A model generated the notes under the pieces. The model did no database searches and was not told the DNA's origin. It saw only the letters and a list, made by a program, of their open reading frames with translations. A DNA stretch of 64,000 bases from Actinomycetes bacterium (GTDB lineage Bacteria; Actinomycetota; Actinomycetes; Actinomycetales; Microbacteriaceae), in contig JAEXHA010000082.1 of assembly GCA_023450335.1 (NCBI GenBank), positions 1 through 64,000 of the forward strand, read 5' to 3'. Below, one piece after another: positions 1 through 9,374 of this stretch (its first letter is position 1; each line of letters starts with the position of its first letter). The position numbers were made by a program, and so were the translations under genes.

Positions 1-235
1 GTGCGGACCCGAACGCCCCATCCGATCCGAACTTCGCGCGATTCTCCGCACAATGGCGGGTCAGGCGCACCGCCTCGCCGCTCCGCTCCGCGCCACCGCT
101 CCGTCACCGCGCCGCGCGGCCCCACCGCTCAGCCGCACGCCACCGCGCCGCGGCGGCCACGAAGTGCGGAGATTCGCACGAAGTGCGGGCCCGAACGCCC
201 CCTCCGATCCGAACTTCGCGCGATTCTCCGCACAA
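1..235. repeat. Intergenic palindromic repeat element, two copies upstream of murC
   Basis: A 53-base unit at 1-53 recurs at 183-235 with 51 of 53 bases identical. The second copy is preceded by an inverted arm: 164-184 pairs with 213-233 (19 of 21 positions), so 164-233 can fold into a long hairpin with a 28-base loop. The first copy begins at the window edge, so its left arm, if present, lies outside. Positions 54-163 are GC-rich with no coding signal that I trust. The whole 1-321 stretch contains no supportable gene; it is probably the murG-murC spacer, since murG usually precedes murC, though murG itself is not in the window. Confidence 0.8.
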
Positions 236-306
236 GCGACGTCGCGCGCGCGGCGGGGTGGATGCCGGTGCCAGCGCGCCGCAGGCTCCTCGCAGGGGCG
301 GCGACC

Positions 307-312
307 TAGACT
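307..312 (+). promoter_or_regulatory. -10 hexamer of a probable leaderless murC promoter
   Basis: TAGACT lies nine bases before the murC ATG. With a normal 6-9 base distance from -10 to the start of transcription, the mRNA would begin at or next to the start codon. No Shine-Dalgarno sequence is seen. No clear -35 element was found. Confidence 0.45.
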
Positions 313-321
313 TGTCGGGTC

Positions 322-1725
322 ATGATTCGACCCGACCTCAGCCTGCCGATCCCCGACGAGATCACCGCCGCGCACTTCATCGGCATCGGCGGCTCCGGCA
401 TGTCGGGGCTGGCCGGCATGTTCCTCGACCGCGGGATCCGCGTGTCCGGCTCCGATCGCGCCGACAGCCCCGCCCTGCAGGACCTCGCCGCGCGCGGCGC
501 GACGGTGTTCGTCGGACACGACGCCGCGCATCTTCCGGACGACGCCGACACCGTCATCCACACCGGCGCGATCTGGCCCGAGAACCCCGAGTTCGTGCTC
601 GCGAAGCAGCGCGGGCTGCACGTCATCCACCGCTCGCAGGCGCTGCATTGGCTCATCGGCGGCCGGCGCCTGGTCAGCGTCGCGGGCGCGCACGGCAAGA
701 CCACGTCGACGGGCATGATCGTCACCGCGCTTCGCGGCCTGGGCGAGGCCCCGACGTTCGTCAACGGGGGAGTGATCGCCGAACTGGGCGTCTCCAGCGC
801 GACCGGGTCGGACGAGCTGTTCGTCATCGAGGCCGACGAATCCGACGGCACGTTCCTCCTCTACGACACCTCGGTCGCGCTCATCACGAACGTCGACCCC
901 GATCATCTCGACCACTGGCAGACCCGCGACGCGTTCTACGACGGCTTCGTCCGATTCGCGAACGAGGCGCGCGAAGCGGTCGTCATCTCGGCCGACGATC
1001 CCGGCGCGCAGCGCGTGACCGCAGGCCTCACCCACCCGCACGTGCTCACGTTCGGCGAGGCAGCCGGCGCCGACGTGCGCATCACCGACATCACCACCGC
1101 CGACGGCCCCGTGTCGTTCACGCTGAGCCACGGCGAGCACCGCGAGTCCCTGCGGTTGGCGGTTCCCGGCATCCACAACGCCGTCAACGCGGCCGGGTCG
1201 GTCGCCGTCCTGGTCGCGCTCGGCCACCCGCTCGAGCTCGCCGTCCGCGCACTCGAGCCGTTCGCCGGCACGGCTCGCCGCTTCGAGCTGCACGGCACCG
1301 AGCGCGGCGTGAGCGTGTACGACGACTACGCCCACCACCCGACCGAGGTCGCCGCCGCATTGTCGGCCGCCCGTACGGTCGTCGGCACGGGGCGCCTCAT
1401 CGCCCTGCACCAGCCGCACACCTACTCGCGCACGCAGGAGATGTACCGCGAGTTCGCCGAGGTGCTCGAAACGCTCGCCGACCACACGGTCGTGCTCGAC
1501 GTATACGGTGCCCGCGAAGACCCGGTGCCCGGCGTCACCGGCGAACTGGTCAGCGGCGCGTTCGCCGACGCCGACCGCGTGCATTTCGTCGCCGACTGGC
1601 AGGCGGCCGCCGACTACACCGCCGGCGTCGCACGCGACGGCGACTTCATCATCACGCTGGGCTGCGGCAACGTGAACCTGATCATCCCGCAGGTGCTCGC
1701 CGCGCTCACCGGGAGTGGGGACTGA
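322..1725 (+). CDS. murC: UDP-N-acetylmuramate--L-alanine ligase
   Basis: Cytoplasmic Mur ligase that adds L-alanine to UDP-MurNAc using ATP, the first amino-acid step in peptidoglycan precursor synthesis. The 467-residue length is normal. Visible motifs in order: the N-terminal nucleotide-binding GIGGSGMSG (21-29), the ATP loop GAHGKTTST (about 121-129), EADESDGTF (about 170), DHLDHW (194-199), HNAVNAAG, and DDYAHHPTE (334-342) of the C-terminal domain. The ATG at 322 puts the glycine-rich loop at the usual distance from the N-terminus. The gene ends two bases before ftsQ, as expected in the division and cell-wall cluster. Confidence 0.97.
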   Translation: MIRPDLSLPIPDEITAAHFIGIGGSGMSGLAGMFLDRGIRVSGSDRADSPALQDLAARGATVFVGHDAAHLPDDADTVIHTGAIWPENPEFVLAKQRGLHVIHRSQALHWLIGGRRLVSVAGAHGKTTSTGMIVTALRGLGEAPTFVNGGVIAELGVSSATGSDELFVIEADESDGTFLLYDTSVALITNVDPDHLDHWQTRDAFYDGFVRFANEAREAVVISADDPGAQRVTAGLTHPHVLTFGEAAGADVRITDITTADGPVSFTLSHGEHRESLRLAVPGIHNAVNAAGSVAVLVALGHPLELAVRALEPFAGTARRFELHGTERGVSVYDDYAHHPTEVAAALSAARTVVGTGRLIALHQPHTYSRTQEMYREFAEVLETLADHTVVLDVYGAREDPVPGVTGELVSGAFADADRVHFVADWQAAADYTAGVARDGDFIITLGCGNVNLIIPQVLAALTGSGD

Positions 1726-1727
1726 CG

Positions 1728-2951
1728 ATGCGCCGGCCCGGTCCGCTGCCGGCACCGCCGCCGCGCCGCGAGCCCGCATCGCCCGCATGGGACGAGGTCG
1801 ATCATTGGCCGGGCGAGGTGGATGCCGGAGATCCGGCGCGCGGGGATGCCGGAGCGAACGGTGATCACACGGCGCGCGGGGATGCCGGGGCGACCGGCGA
1901 CACGGGCGCGACCGGCCTCGCGCAGCACGGCGCAGAGGCCATCGATGACCGGCGCGGCGGCCTCGAGGGAGAAGAAGGCTGGCGTCCCGACGTCGATGGC
2001 GCTGCCGCATCGCGAGAGGCGACGGCGGCCGCTGACCGCGCCGCCGACGACGTCGTCGCGGGGGAGACTCCCGAATTCTTCGACACGATCGGGCCGATGG
2101 CGCGACGCCCGGCCGTCGCCGTCGCCGATGCTCCGCCCCGCGGCCGCATCGCCGCGCCCGCATCCGATGACCTTGCCGACGACGAGAAGGTCGGCGTGCG
2201 CGAGGTCTGGGCGGCCGCCCGGGCGCGCCGCAAGGCGCTGCGCGCCGAGGTGCGACGATTCACCGCCCGGCAGCGGCGCAAGCGGCGGATGTGGCTCGGC
2301 GCGGGCCTGGCCGTGGTCGCGCTGGTGCTGGGCACCCTCGGCGCGGCCTACAGCCCGCTGTTCGCCGTCGAGCGCGTGCGCGTGCTGGGTACCTCGACGC
2401 TCGACATCGCCGCCGTCGAGGAGGCAGTGGCCGCGCAGCTGGGCACCCCGCTGCCGCTGGTGGACTCCAGTGAGGTGAAGGCCGCGCTGGTGGCCTTCCC
2501 CCTCGTGGAGTCCTACACGCTCGAGGCGCGGCCGCCGCACGAGCTCGTGGTGCGCATCGTCGAACGCACACCGATCGGTGCGATCGAATCAGCGGCCGGG
2601 TACACCCTGGTCGATGCGGCCGGCGTCGCGCTGGCGACCACGCCTGAGCCCCCGGACGGCTATCCGCTGCTCGACATCCGCGGCGGGGTCACCTCCCGTG
2701 CGTTCACCGCAGCCGGCACCGTGTTCCGGTCGCTGCCGGACGAGATCCGCTCGCAGGTCACGATGCTGTCGGCCACCACCGCCAGCGACGTCAGCTTCGT
2801 GCTGGGGGAGGCGGGCACGACCGTCGTGTGGGGTACCGCCGACGAGTCGGCGCGCAAGGCGATCGTGCTCGAGACCGCGATGGCCGAGCTGCCCCCCGAC
2901 GGCGTCGACGCCTACGACGTGTCGTCGCCGGGCGCCATCGTCGTCCGCTGA
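1728..2951 (+). CDS. ftsQ: Cell division protein FtsQ with long N-terminal region
   Basis: Bitopic membrane protein of the divisome that links early FtsZ-ring proteins to the FtsW/FtsI septal synthase. The 407-residue product has a cytoplasmic N-terminus of about 185 residues, unusually long, low-complexity and rich in Gly, Asp and Ala, with two near-copies of a GDAGAxGDxxARG-type segment around residues 38-60. One membrane segment follows (about 187-208), then a POTRA domain (about 209-285) beginning near [10 protein letters not shown], then the FtsQ beta domain. The ATG at 1728 is two bases after the murC stop, but a later start inside the low-complexity region cannot be excluded. Position between murC and ftsZ supports the call. 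Confidence 0.93.
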   Translation: MRRPGPLPAPPPRREPASPAWDEVDHWPGEVDAGDPARGDAGANGDHTARGDAGATGDTGATGLAQHGAEAIDDRRGGLEGEEGWRPDVDGAAASREATAAADRAADDVVAGETPEFFDTIGPMARRPAVAVADAPPRGRIAAPASDDLADDEKVGVREVWAAARARRKALRAEVRRFTARQRRKRRMWLGAGLAVVALVLGTLGAAYSPLFAVERVRVLGTSTLDIAAVEEAVAAQLGTPLPLVDSSEVKAALVAFPLVESYTLEARPPHELVVRIVERTPIGAIESAAGYTLVDAAGVALATTPEPPDGYPLLDIRGGVTSRAFTAAGTVFRSLPDEIRSQVTMLSATTASDVSFVLGEAGTTVVWGTADESARKAIVLETAMAELPPDGVDAYDVSSPGAIVVR

Positions 2952-3187
2952 GCAGTCCGCCCCTCCCGCCGCGCCGTCACACACCCACATTTCAGGCCGC
3001 GACACGCCCGAATAGCACGGGGCTGCGACATGCGCGCCGATCGATGTCGCGACACGCCCGCCGCCTGAGGGGCACCGGCATCCGCGCCGCTTACCTTCAA
3101 TCGAAGGAATTGCATACTCGGCAATTCTTTAAACCTCTACTTGAGGTTCAAGGTTTGAAACGTGGTTCGGACGAGACGGAGGCCGGC
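2952..3187 (+). promoter_or_regulatory. ftsQ-ftsZ intergenic control region
   Basis: This 236-base spacer holds no gene. Its left half carries three GCGACA(C/T)G units at 2999, 3025 and 3049, about 25 bases apart; the first and third share a 13-base core (2998-3010 and 3048-3060). Its right half is strikingly AT-rich for this genome and carries three inverted repeats: GAATTGC/GCAATTC (3107-3113 and 3121-3127), AACCTC/GAGGTT (3132-3137 and 3143-3148) and TTCAA/TTGAA (3147-3151 and 3155-3159). A GGAGG Shine-Dalgarno lies at 3178-3182. Actinobacterial ftsZ genes commonly have their own promoters here; the exact -35 and -10 cannot be fixed by eye. Confidence 0.6.
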
Positions 3188-4348
3188 ATGAGCCAGAACC
3201 AGAACTACCTCGCGGTTATCAAGGTCGTGGGTGTGGGTGGCGGCGGCGTGAACGCCGTCAATCGAATGATCGAGCTCGGTCTTCGCGGCGTGGAGTTCAT
3301 CGCCGTCAACACCGACGCTCAGGCGCTGCTGATGAGCGACGCCGACGTGAAGCTCGACGTGGGCCGTGAGCTCACGCGCGGTCTCGGCGCCGGCGCCGAC
3401 CCCGAGGTGGGTCGCCGCGCCGCGGAGGACCACGCGGAGGAGATCGAAGAGGCCCTCGCGGGGGCCGACATGGTCTTCGTCACCGCCGGCGAGGGTGGCG
3501 GCACCGGCACCGGCGGCGCTCCGGTCGTGGCGCGCATCGCCAAGTCGATCGGCGCTCTGACCATCGGTGTCGTGACCAAGCCGTTCTCGTTCGAGGGCCG
3601 CCGTCGCCAGCAGCAGGCCGAGCTGGGCGTCGCGACGCTGAAGGACGAGGTCGACACCCTCATCGTGGTGCCCAACGACCGGCTTCTGGAGATCAGCGAC
3701 CGCGGCATCTCGATGATCGAGGCGTTCGCCACCGCCGACCAGGTGCTCCTGGCCGGTGTGCAGGGCATCACCGACCTCATCACCACGCCGGGTCTGATCA
3801 ACCTCGACTTCGCCGACGTCAAGTCGGTCATGCAGGGCGCCGGCTCGGCGCTCATGGGCATCGGTTCCGCACGCGGCGCCGACCGGGCGATCAAGGCCGC
3901 CGAACTCGCGGTCGAGTCGCCTCTGCTCGAAGCGTCGATCGAGGGCGCGCACGGTGTGCTGCTGTCGATCCAGGGCGGGTCGAACCTCGGCATCTTCGAG
4001 ATCAACGACGCCGCACAGCTGGTCAAGGAAGCCGCGCACCCCGAGGCCAACATCATCTTCGGCACCGTGATCGACGACACGCTCGGCGACGAGGTCCGTG
4101 TGACGGTCATCGCCGCGGGCTTCGACGGCGGCGAGCCGCAGCTGAAGGTCGAGCCGATGACCGCGCAGCGCCCGGCCTCGGCGCCGGTGCTGCCGGCCCT
4201 CCCCGCCGACGAGGCCGCCCGCGACCTCGAGACGGCCGACGCGCCGGAGAACAAGGAGTCCGTCTCGGTCAGCGTGCCGACGGCCTCGAGCGACCGCGAC
4301 TCGGTGTTCGGCGACGACGACCTCGACATCCCCGACTTCCTCAAGTAA
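3188..4348 (+). CDS. ftsZ: Cell division protein FtsZ
   Basis: Tubulin-like GTPase that polymerises into the cytokinetic ring at mid-cell. The 386-residue product begins [20 protein letters not shown], carries the GTP-binding tubulin signature GGGTGTGG (103-110), the T7 synergy loop region [11 protein letters not shown] and a conserved C-terminal GTPase-activation domain to about residue 320. A variable acidic and Ala/Pro-rich linker follows, and the protein ends [11 protein letters not shown], the terminal peptide that in actinobacteria contacts partners such as SepF and FtsW. The ATG at 3188 has a Shine-Dalgarno five bases upstream. sepF and wag31 follow closely, so ring, anchor and polar-growth factors are encoded together. 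Confidence 0.98.
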   Translation: MSQNQNYLAVIKVVGVGGGGVNAVNRMIELGLRGVEFIAVNTDAQALLMSDADVKLDVGRELTRGLGAGADPEVGRRAAEDHAEEIEEALAGADMVFVTAGEGGGTGTGGAPVVARIAKSIGALTIGVVTKPFSFEGRRRQQQAELGVATLKDEVDTLIVVPNDRLLEISDRGISMIEAFATADQVLLAGVQGITDLITTPGLINLDFADVKSVMQGAGSALMGIGSARGADRAIKAAELAVESPLLEASIEGAHGVLLSIQGGSNLGIFEINDAAQLVKEAAHPEANIIFGTVIDDTLGDEVRVTVIAAGFDGGEPQLKVEPMTAQRPASAPVLPALPADEAARDLETADAPENKESVSVSVPTASSDRDSVFGDDDLDIPDFLK

Positions 4349-4353
4349 TCGCG

Positions 4354-5043
4354 GTGGATCTGAAGGCACGGCTCGCCGACGTCGACGCGCGCATCATGGA
4401 TGCCGCGCGGGCGGCGGGTCGCGACCCTTCCGAGATCACCCGCATCGTCGTGACGAAGTTCCACCCGGCATCCCTGATCGCGCAGCTGCACGAGTTGGGC
4501 GTGGAGGATGTGGGGGAGAACCGCCAGCAGGAGCTCACGGCCAAGCGCGGCGACCCGGCCGTCGCCGCGCTCGGCCTGACCTGGCATTTCATCGGTCAGG
4601 CGCAGACGAACAAGGCGCGCCAGATACGCGCGGCCGCCGACATCGTCCACTCCGTCGACCGCGCGCGCATCGCCGACGCGCTCGATCGCGCCGGTGAGGA
4701 CGACGCCGAGCCGCTCGACGTGCTGCTGCAGGTGAACCTCACCTCCGATGCCGGGCGTGGGGGTGTCGCACCCGGCGGGGTCGCGCAGCTCGCGGAACAC
4801 GTCGCGGCATCGTGCCCGACCCTCCGCCTGCGCGGTGTCATGGGCGTGGCGCCCCTCGATGAGGAGCCCGCGGCGGCGTTCGCACGGCTGGCCGCCTGCA
4901 GCGAGGCGCTGCGAACGGTCACCCCGTCGGCCGGCTGGATCTCGGCGGGCATGACAGGAGACTTCGCCGAGGCGATATCCGCAGGTGCGACACACCTGCG
5001 TATCGGCTCGGCAATCACGGGTCCGAGGCCCGTGCACGGTTAA
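4354..5043 (+). CDS. yggS: YggS-family pyridoxal 5'-phosphate homeostasis protein
   Basis: Cytoplasmic PLP-binding protein (COG0325) with the fold of alanine racemase's N-terminal barrel. The family buffers PLP and has no firmly established catalytic role. The 229-residue product shows the PLP lysine in IVVTKFHP (Lys35), [30 protein letters not shown] and the phosphate-binding GMTGDF / [12 protein letters not shown] segments near the C-terminus. It starts with GTG five bases after ftsZ, so co-translation is likely. This gene between ftsZ and sepF is a conserved arrangement in Gram-positive bacteria. Confidence 0.95.
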   Translation: MDLKARLADVDARIMDAARAAGRDPSEITRIVVTKFHPASLIAQLHELGVEDVGENRQQELTAKRGDPAVAALGLTWHFIGQAQTNKARQIRAAADIVHSVDRARIADALDRAGEDDAEPLDVLLQVNLTSDAGRGGVAPGGVAQLAEHVAASCPTLRLRGVMGVAPLDEEPAAAFARLAACSEALRTVTPSAGWISAGMTGDFAEAISAGATHLRIGSAITGPRPVHG

Positions 5044-5074
5044 CCTCGGAACAGACGAGCAAACGGAGGATGCG

Positions 5075-5533
5075 ATGTCGAACCCGCTCAAGAAGACCAT
5101 GGTGTACCTGGGCCTGGCCGACGAGGAAGACGTCTACGACGAGCCGGTGGACGAGACGCCGCAGCGTCGGGAGCGTGCCGTCGAGAAGCAGCCCGCACCG
5201 GTGACCCCGATCCACCGTCCCGCCGTCGTGCGCCAGCCCACCGCCGGCACCGTCAGTGAGATCCTCACCGTGCACCCGAAGCAGTACCGCGATGCACAGG
5301 TGATCGCCGAGAACTTCCGTGACGGCATCCCCGTGATCATCAACCTGTCGCAGATGAGCGACGCCGACGCGCGCCGTCTGATCGACTTCGCGAGCGGTCT
5401 GTCCCTCGGGCTGTACGGCCGTATCGAGCGTGTCACGAGCAAGGTCTTCCTGCTTTCGCCCGAGAACATCGCGGTGTCCGGCGACGGAGCGGTCGCGCAG
5501 GCCGAGCCTGAAGCTGCGGCCTTCCCGCAGTAA
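5075..5533 (+). CDS. sepF: Cell division protein SepF
   Basis: Membrane-associated partner of FtsZ that bundles filaments and tethers the ring; in actinobacteria, which lack FtsA, it is the main anchor. The 152-residue product begins [19 protein letters not shown], the amphipathic membrane-binding start, followed by an acidic and Pro-rich linker (about 20-55) and the compact SepF core (about 60-135) with [19 protein letters not shown] and [11 protein letters not shown]. The start is chosen from the conserved N-terminus and the GGAGGA Shine-Dalgarno at 5065-5070. It lies 31 bases after yggS and two bases before yggT. Confidence 0.96.
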   Translation: MSNPLKKTMVYLGLADEEDVYDEPVDETPQRRERAVEKQPAPVTPIHRPAVVRQPTAGTVSEILTVHPKQYRDAQVIAENFRDGIPVIINLSQMSDADARRLIDFASGLSLGLYGRIERVTSKVFLLSPENIAVSGDGAVAQAEPEAAAFPQ

Positions 5534-5535
5534 CC

Positions 5536-5838
5536 GTGGAGATCGTTCGGCTCGTCGCCGGAATCGCGAACTTCCTCCTGCTGCTGTACATCCTGGTGCT
5601 GCTCGCGCGGCTCATCCTGGAGTACATCCCGCTGTTCAATCGTGAGTGGCGTCCCAAGGGCGTCGGTCTCGTGCTCGCCGAGATCGTGTTCACGGTCACC
5701 GATCCTCCGATCAAGTTCTTCCGGCGCCTGATTCCGCCGCTGCGGCTGGGCGCCGTGGCGATCGACCTCGGGTTCCCCTTGACGATGCTCGCGTGCTTCG
5801 TGCTGCTGTCGATCGTGCGGGTCATCGGCTCGGTCTGA
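5536..5838 (+). CDS. yggT: YggT-family integral membrane protein
   Basis: A 100-residue protein with two hydrophobic membrane segments (about 5-25 and 72-98) flanking a short loop that contains VTDPPIKFFRRLIPP, the family hallmark. YggT proteins are found beside sepF and divIVA in many Gram-positive bacteria; a general role in envelope or division is presumed but the molecular function is not established. It starts with GTG two bases after sepF, so it is probably translated from the same transcript. Confidence 0.93.
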   Translation: MEIVRLVAGIANFLLLLYILVLLARLILEYIPLFNREWRPKGVGLVLAEIVFTVTDPPIKFFRRLIPPLRLGAVAIDLGFPLTMLACFVLLSIVRVIGSV

Positions 5839-5881
5839 GTCTCGCCGCGGCGCTTTTCTCGCGGACCGAGAAGCCGCGCAC

Positions 5882-5887
5882 TATGCT
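5882..5887 (+). promoter_or_regulatory. Possible -10 element upstream of wag31
   Basis: TATGCT in the 122-base yggT-wag31 spacer, 73 bases before the wag31 start. No convincing -35 sits at the right distance, so this rests on the -10 alone. A separate promoter for wag31 would fit the high expression usual for DivIVA proteins. Confidence 0.3.
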
Positions 5888-5960
5888 GAATGGGTACGGC
5901 TCGCGGTCATGCGGGTCACCCGCATCGCCGGGCGAAATGAGCCCCGAAAGAGGAAACACC

Positions 5961-6572
5961 ATGGCTTTGACCCCCGAGGACGTCGTCACCAAGCAGTTCC
6001 AGCACGTCCGTTTCAAGGAGGGCTTCGACCCCGACGAGGTCGATGACTTCCTGGATGAGATCGTCGTCGAGTGGCGCAAGACGATCGCTGAGAACGAAGA
6101 GCTGAAGGCCAAGCTCGCGGCGTTCGAATCGGGTGCCGCTGCGCCGGCCGCCCCCGCCGTCGAGGAGCCGGTCGAGCAGCCTGCCGTCGTCGAAGAGGTC
6201 CCGGCGCCCGTCGCCGCTGCCCCGGCGCCCGCCGCCGAGGGCGCCGCCGGCGCGACCGCGTCGGCCGGCATCATCGAGCTCGCGCAGCGTCTGCACGACG
6301 AGCACGTCGCCGAGGGCGTCGCGCAGAAGGAGAAGCTCATCTCCGAGGCGCAGAGCCAGGCCGCGTCGATCATCGCCGACGCCGAGGCCCGCGGCCGCGA
6401 CGAGGTCGCCCGTCTCGAGAGCGAGCGGGCCACGCTGGAGTCGCGCATCACCGAGCTGCGCAACTTCGAGCACGACTACCGCGTGCAGCTGCGTGGCTTC
6501 ATCGAGGGCAAGCTCCGCGACCTCGACGTCTCGGGCTCGCCGTCGGGTGCCACGCCCATCTCCGCTTCCTAG
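5961..6572 (+). CDS. wag31: DivIVA/Wag31 polar growth protein
   Basis: Coiled-coil cytoskeletal protein that marks negatively curved membrane at the poles and septum and directs cell-wall synthesis there in actinobacteria. The 203-residue product has the conserved DivIVA N-terminal module (about 1-45; LTPEDVVTKQFQHVRFKEG, then FDPDEVDDFLDEIV), a first short coiled coil, an Ala/Pro/Glu-rich spacer (about 55-100) and a long C-terminal coiled coil (about 105-190). The ATG follows an AAAGAGGAAAC ribosome site. It sits between yggT and lspA, the usual place. Confidence 0.96.
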   Translation: MALTPEDVVTKQFQHVRFKEGFDPDEVDDFLDEIVVEWRKTIAENEELKAKLAAFESGAAAPAAPAVEEPVEQPAVVEEVPAPVAAAPAPAAEGAAGATASAGIIELAQRLHDEHVAEGVAQKEKLISEAQSQAASIIADAEARGRDEVARLESERATLESRITELRNFEHDYRVQLRGFIEGKLRDLDVSGSPSGATPISAS

Positions 6573-6581
6573 GCCCGGCCT

Positions 6582-7262
6582 TTGACAGGCCGAGCCCGTC
6601 TGGGTACCACGGCGGCCGGCATCACCATCGCGGTTCTCGCGGTGCTGGTGCTGGCCGCCGACCAGTTCACGAAGCACCTCGCGCTCGAGAACCTGCCGTT
6701 CCAGCAGACCGTGCCGGTGTGGGGCGAGTTCTTCCAGCTCTATCTGACCCGCAACCCCGGGGCGGCGTTCTCGCTCGGCGAGGAGTTCACCTGGATCTTC
6801 ACGATCGTGCTGGCGCTGGCTGCCGGCGCGATCATCTTCCTCGGCGTGACGCGCGTGCGTTCGCGGGCGTGGGCGGTCATGCTCGGGCTGCTGCTGGGCG
6901 GCATCCTCGGCAACCTCACCGACCGGTTGCTGCGTGAGCCCGGCTTCCCGGTGGGGGAGGTCATCGACTTCATCCACACGCCGTGGATGTGGCTGTGGTT
7001 CCCCTCGGCGATCTACAACGTCGCCGACATCTTCATCGTCACGATGATGATCGGCGTGGCGGTGCTCGTCCTGGTCGGTCTGCGCCTGGACGGCACCCGC
7101 GAGCCGAAGATCGTCGACACCGAGCCCGCTGAGGCCGAGGCCACGGCCCGGGACCGCGCAGCCAGCGCACCCGACGCCGGGGTGTCCGCCGATCGGGCGG
7201 CGACGGGGGACCGCGACGCCGACGACACCGCACCCGACGGCACCGGGTACCGGCAGGCGTGA
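6582..7262 (+). CDS. lspA: Lipoprotein signal peptidase (signal peptidase II)
   Basis: Membrane aspartyl protease that cleaves prolipoprotein signal peptides after lipid attachment. Four hydrophobic segments are evident; the catalytic aspartates are Asp114 in GNLTDRL and Asp149 in YNVADIFI, and the family motif TRNPGAAFS is present. The 226 residues exceed the usual 160-200 because of a C-terminal cytoplasmic tail of about 55 Ala/Asp-rich residues. The only reasonable start upstream of the first membrane segment is TTG at 6582, ten bases after wag31. Its stop overlaps the rluD start, so the two are translationally coupled. Lipobox proteins in this window, such as CtaC, are expected substrates. 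Confidence 0.95.
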   Translation: MTGRARLGTTAAGITIAVLAVLVLAADQFTKHLALENLPFQQTVPVWGEFFQLYLTRNPGAAFSLGEEFTWIFTIVLALAAGAIIFLGVTRVRSRAWAVMLGLLLGGILGNLTDRLLREPGFPVGEVIDFIHTPWMWLWFPSAIYNVADIFIVTMMIGVAVLVLVGLRLDGTREPKIVDTEPAEAEATARDRAASAPDAGVSADRAATGDRDADDTAPDGTGYRQA

Positions 7263-8182
7263 TGGAGTCCCGCGCCGTACCCGTGCCCGATGGGCTCGAC
7301 GGCACCCGGGTGGATGCCGGGCTGGCCAAGCTGTTCGGATTCTCCCGCACCTTCGCCGCGGAGATCGCCGAGACAGGCGGTGTGACCCAGGATGGGCGCG
7401 TGCTCAGCAAGTCCGACAAGCTCGTCGGCGGCGCGTGGCTCGATGTCACGTGGCAGGCGCGGCGCGAGCCCGAGATCGTGCCGCTCGCGGTGCCCGACCT
7501 CGGCATCGTCTATGAAGACGACGACATCGTGGTGGTCGACAAGCCTTCCGGCGTCGCCGCCCACCCCTCGGTCGGCTGGGAGGGCCCCACCGTGCTGGGC
7601 GCCCTCGCCGCCGGCGGAGTGCGTGTTGCGACGACCGGCGCCGCCGAACGGCAGGGCGTCGTGCACCGGCTCGATGTCGGCACGAGCGGGCTCATGGTCG
7701 TGGCCAAGAGCGAGCGCGCCTACACGGCGCTCAAGCGCGCGTTCAAGGAGCGCGAGGTCGACAAGATCTACCACGCGGTCGTGCAGGGTCACCCTGATCC
7801 GCTGACCGGCACCATCGAGGCGCCGATCGGCCGGCACCCCAGCCATTCCTGGAAATTCGCGGTCGTTCCCGACGGCAAGGACTCCACGACCCACTACGAG
7901 ACGATCGAAGCCTTTCCACGGGCATCGTTGCTCGAGATCCACCTCGAGACCGGGCGCACGCATCAGATCCGCGTGCACATGGCCGCCCACCGGCATCCCT
8001 GCGTCGGCGACCCGCTCTACGGCAGCGACCCGACCCTCTCGGCCCGGCTGGGGCTCACCCGGCAGTGGCTGCACGCCCACCGGCTGGGCTTCGACCACCC
8101 CGTGACGGCCGAGCGGGTCGAGTTCGTCTCGCCCTACCCCGCCGACCTCGCCCACGCCCTCGACCTGCTGCGCGGCGACTGA
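7259..8182 (+). CDS. rluD: RluA/RluD-family 23S rRNA pseudouridine synthase
   Basis: Isomerises specific uridines in large-subunit rRNA. The 307-residue product has an N-terminal S4 RNA-binding domain (about 10-75), then the synthase domain with [19 protein letters not shown], the catalytic aspartate in [10 protein letters not shown] (Asp139), and the C-terminal [11 protein letters not shown] signature. The start is GTG at 7259, overlapping the lspA stop by four bases; ATG at 7262 is equally possible. lspA-rluD pairing is common in bacteria. Which uridines are modified (RluA, RluC or RluD specificity) cannot be read from the sequence. Confidence 0.92.
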   Translation: MMESRAVPVPDGLDGTRVDAGLAKLFGFSRTFAAEIAETGGVTQDGRVLSKSDKLVGGAWLDVTWQARREPEIVPLAVPDLGIVYEDDDIVVVDKPSGVAAHPSVGWEGPTVLGALAAGGVRVATTGAAERQGVVHRLDVGTSGLMVVAKSERAYTALKRAFKEREVDKIYHAVVQGHPDPLTGTIEAPIGRHPSHSWKFAVVPDGKDSTTHYETIEAFPRASLLEIHLETGRTHQIRVHMAAHRHPCVGDPLYGSDPTLSARLGLTRQWLHAHRLGFDHPVTAERVEFVSPYPADLAHALDLLRGD

Positions 8183-8273
8183 CCGGCTGGGGCCCATGGG
8201 CCTGGCGTCGAGGCCGATCGGAGCGGGCGGGCGCCGCCAGATCGACGCGACGGTGTCATCGTGCGCCGACGGG

Positions 8274-8747
8274 TCACCGCCCGCCGCGGAAGGTCGCGGG
8301 ATCGTCCTCTGCCACCGCGAGGGCGATCTTGCGCACGTGCTCCTGGGCGAGCTCGGTCAGCTCGCCCAGCCCGTACCAGCCGACCTCCGTCAGCTCGCCG
8401 TCGGCGGGGTGGGGGTCGCCCGACACCCAGTCGCAGCGGAAGACGAGGTCGAGGTAGTCGACCTGGTCGCCGTTGGCATAGGTGATGCGCGGCGTCTGCT
8501 GCACCAGCGCGAGACGGGTCGCCCGCGCGACCACACCGGCTTCTTCGAGGCACTCGCGCACGGCGGCATCGGCGGGCTCTTCGCCGGGGTCGACGATGCC
8601 CGAGACGCACTGCCACGCGCCGTTGTCGGCGCGCTTGCCGAGCAGGATCTTCTCATCCTTGAACACGACGGCGGTCACGCCGACGAGCGGCAGCGGGGCG
8701 TGCCCGATCTTCTCGCGCAGCTGCAGGACGAACTGGGGAGTGGCCAT
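8274..8747 (-). CDS. NUDIX hydrolase
   Basis: A 157-residue protein with a textbook Nudix box at residues 50-73 (G, five residues, E, seven residues, REcLEEAGV), which binds divalent metal for hydrolysis of nucleoside diphosphates linked to another moiety. The flanking strands are typical of the alpha-beta-alpha Nudix fold. There is nothing to fix the substrate; house-cleaning of oxidised nucleotides or sugar nucleotides is typical of the family. It converges on rluD and is divergent from the GNAT gene at 8804, with only 56 bases between the two starts, so both promoters lie in that gap. Confidence 0.92.
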   Translation of the reverse strand: MATPQFVLQLREKIGHAPLPLVGVTAVVFKDEKILLGKRADNGAWQCVSGIVDPGEEPADAAVRECLEEAGVVARATRLALVQQTPRITYANGDQVDYLDLVFRCDWVSGDPHPADGELTEVGWYGLGELTELAQEHVRKIALAVAEDDPATFRGGR

Positions 8748-8803
8748 GACCGCCAGCCTATGCGGCTGTTGGCAGTGTCGGATGCCGGTGCAAGTCTGAG
8801 GGA

Positions 8804-9373
8804 ATGGTGATCGACGTGCGCCCCGCGACCGACTTCGAAGACGTTCAGACCATGGTCGGACCCAGGAATCCCGACTCGAACGTGTGCTGGTGCCTGAGCT
8901 ACCGCATCCCGAGCAAGGAGCACACGGCGCTGAGAGGCCCCGAACGAGGCGAACGCGTGCGCCGGCTCATGGCCGAGGAAGGTCCCATCGGCGTGCTCGC
9001 CTACGACGGCGACGACGTCGTCGGCTGGGCGGGAGTGGCGCCGCGCTCGCGCACGCACTTCGCAACCTTCCGGAAGATCCCGCACATCGACGAGCTCGAC
9101 GTGTGGAGTGTGTGGTGCCTGCGGGTGCGGCCCGGGCACCGCGAGAAGGGCATCACGCATGCGTTGCTGGACGGTGCGGTCGAATTCGCGCGGCAGTCCG
9201 GCGCGCCCGCGCTCGAGGGCTACCCGATCGACAACGACGGCGCGCGCATCGACCTCACGATGGCCTACGTCGGCACCCGCGCGCTGTTCGAGCGGCACGG
9301 CTTCACGAAGGCGGCCGACACGACATCGGTGCTCAACGGCATGCCGCGGGTGCTCATGCGGCGCGACTTCTGA
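8804..9373 (+). CDS. GNAT-family N-acetyltransferase
   Basis: A 189-residue predicted acetyltransferase. The core begins with a RPATDFEDV strand-helix, followed by a CWCLSYR segment rich in Cys/Trp, the acetyl-CoA-binding strand and loop VWCLRVRPGHREKGITHALLDGAVEFA (about 104-130) and a C-terminal ALFERHGF motif typical of the fold. Substrate unknown. The ATG at 8804 follows a GAGGGA ribosome site. The gene ends one base before the VKOR-like gene on the opposite strand, so the two converge tightly. Confidence 0.88.
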   Translation: MVIDVRPATDFEDVQTMVGPRNPDSNVCWCLSYRIPSKEHTALRGPERGERVRRLMAEEGPIGVLAYDGDDVVGWAGVAPRSRTHFATFRKIPHIDELDVWSVWCLRVRPGHREKGITHALLDGAVEFARQSGAPALEGYPIDNDGARIDLTMAYVGTRALFERHGFTKAADTTSVLNGMPRVLMRRDF

Positions 9374-9374
9374 C

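Noticed and set aside
1..309. Open frame at the window start, possibly a murG end
   Set aside because: The translation is Pro/Arg-rich with no MurG motif, and it runs through the palindromic repeat; treated as intergenic.
61..2163. Long minus-strand frame opposite murC and ftsQ
   Set aside because: Arg-rich shadow of murC and ftsQ with no recognisable motif.
8183..8273. Terminator between rluD and the NUDIX gene
   Set aside because: Only a 12-base palindrome (8191-8202) with no loop and no T-run; too weak to call.
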